Shown: one piece after another, positions 1 through 8,718 of the stretch
How the letters are laid out: each line of letters begins with the position of its first letter
Position numbering within the stretch: position 1 is the first letter of the stretch
Made by a program: the position numbers and the translations under genes
Assembly: GCA_017629175.1 (NCBI GenBank)
Contig: JAGBXS010000014.1
Span: 1 to 50,778, forward strand
Direction of reading: 5' to 3'
DNA: 50,778 bases
Origin: Clostridia bacterium
Lineage (GTDB): Bacteria; Bacillota; Clostridia; Oscillospirales; CAG-382
Notes under the pieces: model-generated
Told to the model about the DNA's origin: nothing
What the model saw: only the letters and a program-made list of their open reading frames with translations
The model's database searches: none

Positions 1-9
1 GGGCAGGAT

Positions 10-462
10 CTAAAGATAAACCAAATATACCGCCACGCCGATGGGGGAATGGGGGAATGATGCAGCCGTAATAGGGGTGTTGAAGGGCTCAAGAACACTT
101 TCGAACAACGTGTTAACGGTAATGTTCAAAAGATAAAGAGAACCGATGGTCACGGGAATGAACAAAAAGGGCCATCTGGGACAGACAAGGGGACCGGAAA
201 ATCCGGAAAGAGGGCTTTTTCTGAAGACTGCCAAGAGCAATGCGGCGGAAGCTCCCATGGAAAGCAGATACAATAACGCCTGCACCAAAATGTTCAGCCA
301 GTCGATCCGTGCCCATTCCGTACCAAAGAGGGCAAACACGCCGTCCAGGATCCATCCGCAAACAAAGTACTGCACAAAATAGATAAGGATGCCGGAAAGA
401 AACGCTATGGACAGATAAAACACCGTTCTGCTTTTTTTCTTGATTGTGCCTGCCTGGTGCAT
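10..462 (-). CDS. CPBP-like membrane protein cut short by an in-frame TAG
   Basis: The frame starts with an ATG at 462, eight bases after AAGGAGG, and a consensus promoter lies just upstream (493-521). The 150 residues are hydrophobic, with about four membrane spans (near residues 14-35, 50-70, 90-110 and 140-150) and a basic KKK after the start. The order of segments resembles the first part of CPBP intramembrane proteases (CAAX protease/bacteriocin-processing family). The frame ends at TAG (10-12), but the codons after it read Ile-Leu-Pro. In that family a hydrophobic helix followed by LP leads into the catalytic Glu-Glu motif. I infer that the gene is interrupted by a nonsense mutation and that its catalytic half continues beyond the window edge. 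The family call is tentative because the diagnostic motif is not visible. Confidence 0.6.
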   Translation of the reverse strand: MHQAGTIKKKSRTVFYLSIAFLSGILIYFVQYFVCGWILDGVFALFGTEWARIDWLNILVQALLYLLSMGASAALLLAVFRKSPLSGFSGPLVCPRWPFLFIPVTIGSLYLLNITVNTLFESVLEPFNTPITAASFPHSPIGVAVYLVYL

Positions 463-492
463 TTCCGGCTCCTCCTTATATTTAATCGTACA

Positions 493-521
493 ATTATACC
501 ACAAAATACCCGGTTTGTCAA
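493..521 (-). promoter_or_regulatory. Consensus sigma-A promoter of the CPBP-like gene
   Basis: On the minus strand TTGACA (516-521) and TATAAT (493-498) are separated by exactly 17 bases, a perfect consensus. It fires about 25 bases ahead of the AAGGAGG and ATG of the CPBP-like gene, so that gene is probably well transcribed even though its frame is broken. Confidence 0.85.
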
Positions 522-536
522 TGTTTCCCGGGCGGG

Positions 537-1238
537 TTATTCCTTGACCATGGCATCTTTTGCCACCAATGCCGCATCGGTGCTGTCGGTGCACGCCATT
601 TCCCAAAGGGGCGTATCCGTCAAGATCTTCTCCAAAACGGAAAGTGCCTTCACCGTCGCGGAACGCTTTCGGGGCAAATAGACCTGAGAGAGCATTCTTT
701 CCAACGCTTCTTGGGGCGTGACGGGAGAAATACGGTTTTCCCCTCCGCGGGAGAGGAAACAGATCCCCTTCAAGGGCACGCACACGTTCCTCTGCAAGCC
801 CTCTTTTCCCGCCCAAGGCGTACCGCAGGCAAACAACGCCCCGTCGATATACCGCAGAATGGGCTTATCACCGTTGATAGGCTTTACGTCCTCGCCGAAG
901 GCTCTGCGCCAATGGGTGATGTGGGTGGTCTTTCCCGTGCCGCTTTTTGCGGTAAAGGCGTAAGCGGCTCCCTTGTATTCGATCACCGCACCGTGAAACA
1001 AAATGCCCTCCCAAGCGGGAAGCAGATTGCCGATCTCACGGTAAACGGAGAGGGTCTCCAAATAGTCGTCCGCGTATTCCTCGGGGGAGGCGTTGCGCTC
1101 AAAGGCAAGCCCTTCCTCCGTGGTCACCACGGAAAACTGAGGGCAGCCTTGGGAGAGATAAGGCCGACACATCTCCTCCACCATGGGAAATCGGTTATGA
1201 ACCGCTATGCGGAGTTTAGCCACTTCCAGAGTAAACAT
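537..1238 (-). CDS. HPr-kinase-like P-loop protein
   Basis: The 233-residue protein carries a Walker A motif, AKSGTGKTTH, near residue 97, preceded by the FHGAVIEY strand typical of HprK-like P-loop proteins, and a GTPWAGKEG segment later on. It resembles the short HprK-like proteins annotated as serine kinases of HPr type in Clostridia, some of which sit beside PqqD or radical-SAM genes; no such neighbour is visible here. I chose the ATG at 1238 because AAGGA precedes it by nine bases; an upstream ATG at 1313 lacks a binding site. The true HPr kinase/phosphorylase is encoded separately at 44414, so this is a paralogous family member with unknown substrate. The function is inferred from the fold only. 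Confidence 0.75.
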   Translation of the reverse strand: MFTLEVAKLRIAVHNRFPMVEEMCRPYLSQGCPQFSVVTTEEGLAFERNASPEEYADDYLETLSVYREIGNLLPAWEGILFHGAVIEYKGAAYAFTAKSGTGKTTHITHWRRAFGEDVKPINGDKPILRYIDGALFACGTPWAGKEGLQRNVCVPLKGICFLSRGGENRISPVTPQEALERMLSQVYLPRKRSATVKALSVLEKILTDTPLWEMACTDSTDAALVAKDAMVKE

Positions 1239-1322
1239 ACTGCCACATCCTTTCTTTTCACAGATATACCATAATTTTTCCCCCGTGTCAAGGGAAGTAG
1301 CCCCATTTGACAAAATTCTCTC

Positions 1323-1351
1323 TTGACAAACGGGTGGGAAATGAGTAAACT
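1323..1351 (+). promoter_or_regulatory. Promoter of pth-mfd
   Basis: TTGACA (1323-1328) and TAAACT (1346-1351) are spaced by 17 bases, followed by GAGGAGG and the pth ATG at 1387. The divergent HprK-like gene starts at 1238. Confidence 0.75.
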
Positions 1352-1386
1352 GTAAAGAGATTTTTGATCAGAGGAGGAACGGCTTT

Positions 1387-1998
1387 ATGTTGTTTAGTTC
1401 CGGTAGTGTAGAATTTCTGATCGTAGGGCTGGGCAACCCCGGCTCCGAGTACGATCTCACCCGCCATAACGTAGGCTTCCGTGCCTTGGATTTCCTTGCG
1501 GGCGCCTGCAACACGGAGGTGCGCCGTCTCAAGCATATGGCTTTGACGGGCAAGGGCACCTTGGGCGGGCACAGCGTTTTGTTTATGAAGCCCCAAACCT
1601 ATATGAATCGTTCCGGTCAGGCCGTGCAGGATGCCGCCCGTTTTTATAAGATCCCTGCGGAGAGGGTCATCGTGATCAGTGACGACATCTCTCTTTCCGT
1701 GGGTGCCATGCGCATCCGATACAGCGGCAGTGCGGGAGGTCATAACGGACTCAAATCCATCCAGGAGCATTTAAGCTCCGATGCCTATACCCGCATCAAG
1801 CTGGGCGTGGGCGGAAAGGCTCATGCGGAGATGGATCTGGCGGATCACGTTTTGGGGAAGGTTTCTTCCTCCGAATTTGCAGAGATCAGCGAGAATTTCC
1901 CCGCCTTGCTTGCCGCCTTGGAGCTGATCGTAAAAGGGGATAAGGAGAAGGCCATGAGCCGCTATAACCGCAATCCCCAGAAAAAGAGCCCGCAATGA
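1387..1998 (+). CDS. pth: Peptidyl-tRNA hydrolase
   Basis: Pth releases peptides from peptidyl-tRNAs dropped by stalled ribosomes. The 203-residue protein has the family start VGLGNPGSEYDLTRHNVGF with the catalytic His in RHNVGF, the KPQTYMNRSG segment and the DDISLSVGAMRIR and GGHNGLKSI blocks. Its length is normal for the family, with about ten extra residues at the N-terminus. GAGGAGG lies nine bases before the ATG. The stop overlaps the start of mfd (ATGA at 1995-1998), so the two genes are translationally coupled. The pth-mfd pair is a common arrangement in Bacillota. Confidence 0.96.
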   Translation: MLFSSGSVEFLIVGLGNPGSEYDLTRHNVGFRALDFLAGACNTEVRRLKHMALTGKGTLGGHSVLFMKPQTYMNRSGQAVQDAARFYKIPAERVIVISDDISLSVGAMRIRYSGSAGGHNGLKSIQEHLSSDAYTRIKLGVGGKAHAEMDLADHVLGKVSSSEFAEISENFPALLAALELIVKGDKEKAMSRYNRNPQKKSPQ

Positions 1999-4900
1999 TT
2001 ACAGAGATCAGTCGGCAGTTTGCCAAGGACAAAGAATACACAGCGCTCACAGAGAGCCTGCGCGAGAAGAACACACCCCGTACCGTAACCGGGATGTGCG
2101 ATTCGTCGCGCCCTTTTTTCGCCGCCGCTCTTTTAAAAGAGAGGGGCGGGAAGGGCTTGCTGGTGGTTCCCGAGGAAAAGGACGCCTATGCCATGCAGAA
2201 GATCCTGTCCGTTTGGTTTCCCCGAACTCTGGTCTATCCCTCCAGAGATTTTGTTTTCGAGAACGTCAGTGCCTATTCCCGCGAGTGGGAGCATGAGCGT
2301 CTGAACGTGTTAAAAAGTGTTTGCGACGGGAATTACGACGTGATCGTCACCGTTCCCGATGCCTTGATGGAATACACCGTCCCCGCCGAGGTGCTGAAAC
2401 GCAACACCATTACGTTGCGTTTGGGAGACGAGCTTTCCGTGGACGACCTTTGTAAACGGCTTGAGGTCATGGGCTACGTTCGCACCGACGTGGTGGAGGG
2501 CGTAGGGCAGTATTCCCTTCGTGGAGGCATCGTGGATGTGTTCACTCCCCAGTACCGGGAGCCGCTCCGTATCGACTTCTTCGGAGACGAGGTTGACCTC
2601 ATCGGCTTCTTTGATGTTTTGGGACAGCGCACGGTGGATAATGCCATCTCCTGTGAGATCATTCCTTGTACCGAGTTCATCCCCGACGAGGAAGCATACC
2701 TTCGTCTGGAAAAAGAATTCGTCTCTCTGCTGAAATCCTTCTCCGGGGAGGAAAAATACCGCGATCAGCTGAAGCTCGAGCTGGAGACCGTCCGTTCCCG
2801 AGGGAAATTGCGCTTCTCCGACCGTTATTACGGCGTGCTATATAATAAGGAATATTCCTTGACCGACGCTATGGATAAGGATTGCCTGACCTTGGTCTTT
2901 GATTCCGTCCGCGTACTGGAGCGTGCCAAGGGCTTTTACAGCGAGACCTTTGGCGTCCTCTCCCGCCTGGCGGAAAACCGTCTTTGCCGTCTGGCAGCAG
3001 GACTTCCCTTGATGGATCGGGATCTGTTTGCCGTGTCCATGCCCGGGCAGGTGGTTTTGGTGGATCTGTTTGCTCACGCAGGCACCGAGTTCGGAGAAGG
3101 GGAGACCTTCCTTTTGGAAACCCGCAGTATCTCCGGCTTCGGTAACCATTTCGATATGCTGTGCGACGAGGTGGAGGAGCTCTGCAAAAAGAAGAACGAG
3201 ATCCTGTTCTTGACCGACGGTGAACGTCCTGCGGCAAATCTGCTGACGGTTTTTGAGGAACGGAACGTTCCCGCCGTTACCTATCGCGACCGCTTACATC
3301 CCGGTATGGTTTGTATCTCCGTCGGCGATACCGAGGGGATCTCCAAGGGCTTTGCCATCCCTTCCGTAGGCTTTGCCCTGCTTTCCGATACCTCCTTGGG
3401 GGCAGACAATGCCCCCCGCAAGAAGCGACGCCCCAATTCCCGCAAGGCAGAGCGCATTGCCTCCTACGCCGACCTTTCCGTAGGGGATCTGGTGGTTCAC
3501 GTCAACCACGGCATCGGCAAATATCTGGGCATCCAAACCCTGACTACTGACGGCGTTACCAAAGATTGCATCACATTGCAATATACTGACGGCAAGATCT
3601 ACGTTCCCTGCAACCAGCTGGATCTGGTGAGCAAATACGTGGGAGGCGACGACAACACCCGCCTCTCCAAGTTAGGCGGTGCAGAATGGAAGAAGGCCAA
3701 GCTTCGCGCCAAGGCCGCCGCTTCGGATATCGCCAAGGATCTCATTCGCCTCTACGCCGAACGCCGTGCCAGAGCGGGCTACGCCTTCCCGCCGGATGAC
3801 GATCTGCAAGAGGAATTTGAGGGAAGTTTTGAATACGAGGATACCGAGGGTCAGTCCATTGCCTCCAAGGAGATCAAAACGGATATGGAACGCTCCTATC
3901 CCATGGATCGGCTTTTGTGCGGAGACGTAGGCTTCGGTAAGACCGAGGTTGCCCTGCGTGCCGCCTTCAAGTGTGCCTTTGCAGGCAAGCAGGCGGCAAT
4001 TCTGGTTCCCACCACCATCCTTGCATCCCAGCATTATCAAACCCTTTTGGCCCGCTTCCGCGGCTATCCCGTTGAGATCGGCGTGTTGTCCCGCTTCGTT
4101 CCCAAAAAGGTGCAAAGCGAGTATCTTGACAAATTAAAGGAAGGCAAGCTTGACATCATCGTGGGTACCCACCGCCTGCTCCAGAAGGACGTGGTCTTTC
4201 ACGATTTGGGCTTGCTCATCGTAGACGAAGAACAACGCTTCGGCGTGACTCATAAAGAAAAGTTAAAACAGCTCGCCAAGGACGTGGACGTGCTGACCCT
4301 TACCGCAACCCCCATTCCCCGTACCCTGAACATGGCTTTGTCCGGCATTCGGGATATGTCCGTGCTGGAGGAAGCCCCCGTGGACAGAGTCCCCGTGCAG
4401 ACCTTTGTTTTGGAGCACGAGGAAGAGGTTCTCGCTGAAGCTATCCGTCGGGAATTGCGCCGTGGCGGCCAGGTGTTCTACCTCCACAATTTCGTGGATT
4501 CCATCCACTCCAAGGCCGCAGAGCTTTCTAAGCTGTTCCCGGAGCATCGCATCGGCATTGCCCACGGGCAGATGGATAAGGAGGAGCTTTCCGAGATCTG
4601 GCAGGAAATGATCGAGGGCGAGATCGACATCCTGGTTTGCACCACCATCATCGAGACCGGTGTAAACGTACCCAACGCCAACACGCTGGTGATCGAGGAG
4701 GCCAACCGTATGGGGCTTTCCCAGCTTCACCAGATCCGCGGACGAGTGGGCAGATCCACCCGCAAGGCGTATGCGTATCTTACATACAGACGGGGAAAAT
4801 CCCTTTCCGAGATTGCGGAGAAACGCTTGGAGGCCATTCGCGAATACACCGAATTCGGTTCCGGCTTCAAGATCGCCATGCGCGACCTGGAACTTCGCGG

Positions 4901-5486
4901 TGCGGGCAATATCCTGGGTGCTCAGCAAAGCGGCCACATGGAGGCCATCGGATACGACCTGTATGTAAAGATCTTGGAGGACGCCGTCAACGCCGAAAAG
5001 GGCATCCAGCCCAAGGCGGAGCGGAACTGTATCGTAGATATCCAGCTGGATGCGTACATCCCCGAAGCCTACATCACCGCCTCCCGTTTGCGCATGGACG
5101 TTTACCGTAAGATCGTGACCGTCTCCTGCGAGGAAGAGCGTCGTGATCTGGAGGACGAACTGCTGGATCGCTTCGGAGAACCTCCTGCCGCAGTGGAAAA
5201 CCTGGTACGGGTCTCCTTGATCCGACACGCCGCCATGGACGCGGGCTTTACCTCCATCGAGGAGCGTGGAGGGATCGTCAGCTTCTACCATCCTTCCATG
5301 AACGCCGAGGCGGCGCTGCGCTTGCCCCATTGTCCCGGCTTCCACGGCAGAGTGATGCTCACCCTTTCCGGCAGGATGCACATCGCTGTCCGTATGCCTC
5401 CGGAATGCAAGCTTTTGGAGGATGTGCAAAAAATATTAAATTTGTACACAAATTTCTTACAAAAACCGGTGGACAAAAACGTATAA
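1995..5486 (+). CDS. mfd: Transcription-repair coupling factor Mfd
   Basis: Mfd is a DNA translocase that removes RNA polymerase stalled at lesions and recruits UvrA. The 1163-residue length fits the family. Visible parts are the UvrB-like N-terminal region, the RNA polymerase interaction domain (SVGDLVVHVNHGIGKY, about residues 493-510), the helicase Walker A GDVGFGKTE (about 643-651), the DEEQRFG box (about 742) and the TRG translocation region with RGRVGRS. The C-terminal domain follows from about residue 1010. The start overlaps the stop of pth. A promoter for the next gene lies inside its last codons. Confidence 0.98.
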   Translation: MITEISRQFAKDKEYTALTESLREKNTPRTVTGMCDSSRPFFAAALLKERGGKGLLVVPEEKDAYAMQKILSVWFPRTLVYPSRDFVFENVSAYSREWEHERLNVLKSVCDGNYDVIVTVPDALMEYTVPAEVLKRNTITLRLGDELSVDDLCKRLEVMGYVRTDVVEGVGQYSLRGGIVDVFTPQYREPLRIDFFGDEVDLIGFFDVLGQRTVDNAISCEIIPCTEFIPDEEAYLRLEKEFVSLLKSFSGEEKYRDQLKLELETVRSRGKLRFSDRYYGVLYNKEYSLTDAMDKDCLTLVFDSVRVLERAKGFYSETFGVLSRLAENRLCRLAAGLPLMDRDLFAVSMPGQVVLVDLFAHAGTEFGEGETFLLETRSISGFGNHFDMLCDEVEELCKKKNEILFLTDGERPAANLLTVFEERNVPAVTYRDRLHPGMVCISVGDTEGISKGFAIPSVGFALLSDTSLGADNAPRKKRRPNSRKAERIASYADLSVGDLVVHVNHGIGKYLGIQTLTTDGVTKDCITLQYTDGKIYVPCNQLDLVSKYVGGDDNTRLSKLGGAEWKKAKLRAKAAASDIAKDLIRLYAERRARAGYAFPPDDDLQEEFEGSFEYEDTEGQSIASKEIKTDMERSYPMDRLLCGDVGFGKTEVALRAAFKCAFAGKQAAILVPTTILASQHYQTLLARFRGYPVEIGVLSRFVPKKVQSEYLDKLKEGKLDIIVGTHRLLQKDVVFHDLGLLIVDEEQRFGVTHKEKLKQLAKDVDVLTLTATPIPRTLNMALSGIRDMSVLEEAPVDRVPVQTFVLEHEEEVLAEAIRRELRRGGQVFYLHNFVDSIHSKAAELSKLFPEHRIGIAHGQMDKEELSEIWQEMIEGEIDILVCTTIIETGVNVPNANTLVIEEANRMGLSQLHQIRGRVGRSTRKAYAYLTYRRGKSLSEIAEKRLEAIREYTEFGSGFKIAMRDLELRGAGNILGAQQSGHMEAIGYDLYVKILEDAVNAEKGIQPKAERNCIVDIQLDAYIPEAYITASRLRMDVYRKIVTVSCEEERRDLEDELLDRFGEPPAAVENLVRVSLIRHAAMDAGFTSIEERGGIVSFYHPSMNAEAALRLPHCPGFHGRVMLTLSGRMHIAVRMPPECKLLEDVQKILNLYTNFLQKPVDKNV

Positions 5487-5498
5487 ATGCGTTATAAT
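5470..5498 (+). promoter_or_regulatory. Promoter of the foldase lipoprotein gene
   Basis: TGGACA (5470-5475) and TATAAT (5493-5498) are 17 bases apart. The -35 element lies within the last codons of mfd, giving the lipoprotein gene its own transcript. Confidence 0.7.
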
Positions 5499-5542
5499 GA
5501 GATATTAAATCAGCTTTTCTGATAAAAACGGAGGATATTCTG

Positions 5543-7282
5543 ATGAAGAAGTTCAAAAAAAGCCTTCTCCTGCTGTTGGTTTTGGCACTGACGGTTTGTT
5601 CCTTTGCATCCTGCAGCGGCGACGTGGGCATCGGCGGCGGTGACGTGGTCATGCGTTACGGCGATTGCGTATTGACCGAGACGGATTACGCATATCTGCT
5701 CTCCTACGTCAAGGGCTACTACGAATATATGTTTATGAACCAGTACGGCTCCAGCTTCGTTATGGATGATTTCATGGATATGGAGATGTCCGCCGACGGC
5801 ATGACCCTTGCCGAGATGCTGGATTCTGCCGTGCAGGAGGCCGCCAAGATGATGCTGGTGGTGGAGCAGATCTGCAAAGATAACAACCTGAAGATCACAG
5901 ATGCCGACAGCCTCAAGGAGATCGAGACCTACATGAGCGATCTGGAACACAATTACGGCGGCAGAGATGCCTTCGCTATCCAGCTTGCTAAATTGGGCTA
6001 TAATGCCTCTGCGGTGGAGAGATACGAGCAGTACAACCTGTATCTCGGCCTCTTGAAGGATTTCCGCTACGGCGAAAACGGTTCCGCCCGCCTTCCCGAG
6101 GCGGAGGTGGAGAAGATCTTTGCCGAGAACTACGTGAGAGCAGAGGGCTACTTGTATAGCTATACCGATTCCTCCCGTAACCCCATCCTCTACGATTTTG
6201 CCTCCGAATATGCCGCTGAGGATGTGAAGGCCTTCTACGGCGAGAATTATCTCATCGATTACCTTTCCTTTAAGGATGAGGCAAAGGCCAAGGAAGCCTA
6301 CGATGCTCTGAGCAGCGGGGAAGGCACCACCGAGGATTTCGTGGAATCCTGCTATAAGAGCGCTACCAATAAGTTCGTTTCTCAGCACTCTCTTTCCGCA
6401 TCTCTTTATGACGGCATGATGAGCACCGAGGAAGGCGCTTGGTACCTTTCCGGCGCGGAGGGCGGCGTCTATTACGTGATCCGTCGCAACGCCGTTACTG
6501 ACGAGCTGTACAACGAGACCATGGAAAAGAACGTTCGCGACGCTATGCTGCTGGAGGAGGCTTACGCTTACTTCCTTGAGAACTTCTATACCGTGCGTCA
6601 CATCCTCTATACCGATAAGGCAAAGGCTACCCAGGTGTATAACGATATTCTGGCAGGGAAGACCACCTTCGCAGAGCATGAGAAGGACACTCAGGACGGC
6701 GGCGTTCAGTATACCTTTACCGACGGCGTCATGGTGGAGGAGTTTGAGGCTGCCGCTAAGACCATGGAGATCGGCTCTTATCAGCTGGTTGAGACCGATT
6801 ATGGCTGGCATTTGATGACCCGCCTTGAACTGGATACCAAGACCGGCTTCTCCGCATCCGATGCTGTTGCCGCAATGTCCAGAGACCTCTTCAAGGAGGA
6901 TGCTCTGAAGCAGCTTTCCGCTCTTAAGTCCGGCACCGCCTTTGCAGAGCCTGCAAAGGGCGCGATGTACACCTATTCCAAGCCCACCTTGCTGAACCTT
7001 TCCGAGCAGTTGGCCGTTCTTTCCGATGCCTTTAAGAAGGCCGAGGTTGGTGAGTATTTCATGGTGGATGCCACCGGCTACGGCATCTTCCTGTTGCAGA
7101 AGCAGGCTACTACCGCCGAGGACCTGAAGAGCGTTTACGAAAAGATCGAGGAAACTCTGGTCAGCGACGCTTATTACGAGTACATTCACACCTTCTTCGA
7201 TAGCGTTACCGTGAACCAGGAGGTGCTGAACCGCTTCAACGTTCGCACCGCCCACGGCCTGGACGATATCTTCTATTATTGA
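5543..7282 (+). CDS. Parvulin-like foldase lipoprotein
   Basis: This 579-residue protein begins with MKKFKK, a hydrophobic stretch and a lipobox-like SFASC with Cys24, so it is probably lipid-anchored outside the cell. Residues 30-330 are helix-rich and charged, as in SurA/PrsA-type chaperones. A parvulin-like region follows from about residue 351 (VRHILYTDKAKA), and GSYQLVETDYGWHLM near 410-424 matches the typical domain end. The parvulin core is poorly conserved, so isomerase activity is uncertain; a chaperone for exported proteins is the better guess. GGAGG precedes the ATG at the usual distance. A strong terminator follows. Confidence 0.75.
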   Translation: MKKFKKSLLLLLVLALTVCSFASCSGDVGIGGGDVVMRYGDCVLTETDYAYLLSYVKGYYEYMFMNQYGSSFVMDDFMDMEMSADGMTLAEMLDSAVQEAAKMMLVVEQICKDNNLKITDADSLKEIETYMSDLEHNYGGRDAFAIQLAKLGYNASAVERYEQYNLYLGLLKDFRYGENGSARLPEAEVEKIFAENYVRAEGYLYSYTDSSRNPILYDFASEYAAEDVKAFYGENYLIDYLSFKDEAKAKEAYDALSSGEGTTEDFVESCYKSATNKFVSQHSLSASLYDGMMSTEEGAWYLSGAEGGVYYVIRRNAVTDELYNETMEKNVRDAMLLEEAYAYFLENFYTVRHILYTDKAKATQVYNDILAGKTTFAEHEKDTQDGGVQYTFTDGVMVEEFEAAAKTMEIGSYQLVETDYGWHLMTRLELDTKTGFSASDAVAAMSRDLFKEDALKQLSALKSGTAFAEPAKGAMYTYSKPTLLNLSEQLAVLSDAFKKAEVGEYFMVDATGYGIFLLQKQATTAEDLKSVYEKIEETLVSDAYYEYIHTFFDSVTVNQEVLNRFNVRTAHGLDDIFYY

Positions 7283-7297
7283 TTCCACCTCAAATGC

Positions 7298-7335
7298 AAG
7301 ACCCTTTCTCAGCTTCGAGAAAGGGTCTTTTCTTA
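7298..7335 (+). terminator. Intrinsic terminator of the foldase gene
   Basis: A 13-bp stem (7298-7310 with 7317-7329, AAGACCCTTTCTC) and a six-base loop are followed by TTCTT on the plus strand. Confidence 0.85.
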
Positions 7336-7361
7336 TCTGGCGAGGTAGGGAAGTTCTTTTG

Positions 7362-7396
7362 CAAAACAAAAACACCGCAGATCGCTCTGCGGTGTT
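7362..7396 (-). terminator. Intrinsic terminator of the ABC ATPase gene
   Basis: An 11-bp stem (7371-7381 with 7386-7396, AACACCGCAGA) is followed by a T-rich tract on the minus strand, just beyond the ATPase stop. It faces the plus-strand terminator at 7298, so the convergent units are both closed. Confidence 0.8.
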
Positions 7397-7408
7397 TCCA
7401 TTTGTAAC

Positions 7409-8560
7409 TTAGTGGATGATGATCTTCTCGGTCTCTTTGTCGAAGAAGTGGATGTGGTTGGTATCGATAGCGATCTCAACGCGATCACCGGACTTAGCAA
7501 CGGAGCGGGAAGATACGCGGGAGATCATGTTGATAGGCTCGTTCTCCTCGTCGTTGCCGAAGTTCAGGTACAGATAGATCTCAGCACCCATCAACTCGGT
7601 GAACTCAACGTCAGCCTTCAGGATAGAATCCTTGAACTTCTCCATGTAAACGGGCTCGTCGTGGAGCAGCTCGGGACGGAGAGCGGCGATAACAGGCTTA
7701 GCAGGCTTGTTGGGCTTGCCGATGTATTCCTGCAGATCCTCGTCCTCTGCCTTCTCCTTGGGGAGCATCAGAGTGTTGTTACCGAATTCCATGTAAACGT
7801 TGCCGTCGTCTCTTCTGGTGAGCTGGCAGTTGATGAAGTTCATCTGGGGGGTACCGATAAAGCCGGCAACGAAGATGTTGCAGGGCTTATCATAGAGGTT
7901 CTGAGGAGTGTCAACCTGCTGGATCAAGCCGTCCTTCATAACAACGATACGAGTAGCCATGGTCATAGCCTCGACCTGGTCGTGGGTAACGTAGATGAAG
8001 GTGGTCTTCAGCTTGATGTGGAGCTTGGTCAGCTCGGTTCTCATCGCTGCACGGAGCTTAGCGTCCAAGTTGGACAACGGCTCGTCGAGAAGGAATACCT
8101 TAGGCTCACGCACGATTGCACGACCCAAAGCAACACGCTGTTTCTGACCGCCGGACAAAGCCTTGGGCTTTCTGTCCAGAAGGTGAGAGATGTCAAGAAT
8201 CTTAGCGGCCTCTTCAACACGCTTCTTGATCTCTTCTTTTCTGATCTTACGAAGCTTCAGACCGAATGCCATGTTATCAAACACGGTCATATGGGGGTAC
8301 AGAGCGTAGTTCTGGAACACCATCGCGATATCTCTGTCCTTAGGAGCAACGTCGTTTACACGCTTGTCGCCGATGAACAGCTCGCCTTCAGTGATCTCCT
8401 CCAGACCTGCGATCATACGCAGAGTTGTGGTTTTACCGCAACCGGAGGGGCCGACAAGGATGATAAATTCCTTATCCTTAATTTCCAAGTTGAAATCCGA
8501 TACCGCGGTAACGCCGCCGGGGTATCTTTTGTACATGTGCTTAAAGAGAACACTTGCCAT
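7409..8560 (-). CDS. ugpC: Sugar ABC transporter ATPase, MsmX/UgpC type
   Basis: This is the ATP-hydrolysing subunit of carbohydrate ABC importers of the MsmX/MalK/UgpC group. The 383 residues contain Walker A GPSGCGKTT (37-45), the Q-loop FQNYALYPHMTV, the signature LSGGQKQRVALGRA (about 135), Walker B VFLLDEPLSNLDA and the switch His in VTHDQVEAM. A C-terminal TOBE/OB-type regulatory domain (about 245-370) contains an insert of acidic residues near 285-305. No permease genes are adjacent. In Bacillota such solitary ATPases often serve several sugar importers, and the two solute-binding proteins at 18880 and 20584 are possible partners. That link is inferred. Confidence 0.93.
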   Translation of the reverse strand: MASVLFKHMYKRYPGGVTAVSDFNLEIKDKEFIILVGPSGCGKTTTLRMIAGLEEITEGELFIGDKRVNDVAPKDRDIAMVFQNYALYPHMTVFDNMAFGLKLRKIRKEEIKKRVEEAAKILDISHLLDRKPKALSGGQKQRVALGRAIVREPKVFLLDEPLSNLDAKLRAAMRTELTKLHIKLKTTFIYVTHDQVEAMTMATRIVVMKDGLIQQVDTPQNLYDKPCNIFVAGFIGTPQMNFINCQLTRRDDGNVYMEFGNNTLMLPKEKAEDEDLQEYIGKPNKPAKPVIAALRPELLHDEPVYMEKFKDSILKADVEFTELMGAEIYLYLNFGNDEENEPINMISRVSSRSVAKSGDRVEIAIDTNHIHFFDKETEKIIIH

Positions 8561-8718
8561 TGAATGAACCTCCTGGTGAGGGCCTAACGAACCTCATATT
8601 TTTGCATAAAAATTTCTATTGATAATAATACCAAAAAAATCTGGAAAATGTAAGTACCTAACTACCCAAATTTTAGTTTTTCGTTTTGGTAATACTGCAC
8701 AAGTGCCGAGAGAAAAAC

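Noticed and set aside
5510..7375. A 621-codon minus-strand frame opposite the foldase lipoprotein gene
   Set aside because: It runs antisense through the gene and its terminator. Its Leu/Gly/His-rich composition is typical of antisense shadows in this codon usage.
7412..8563. A long plus-strand frame exactly opposite the sugar ABC ATPase gene
   Set aside because: It mirrors the real gene codon for codon, lacks a ribosome binding site and has no family motifs, whereas the minus-strand frame has all ABC motifs.
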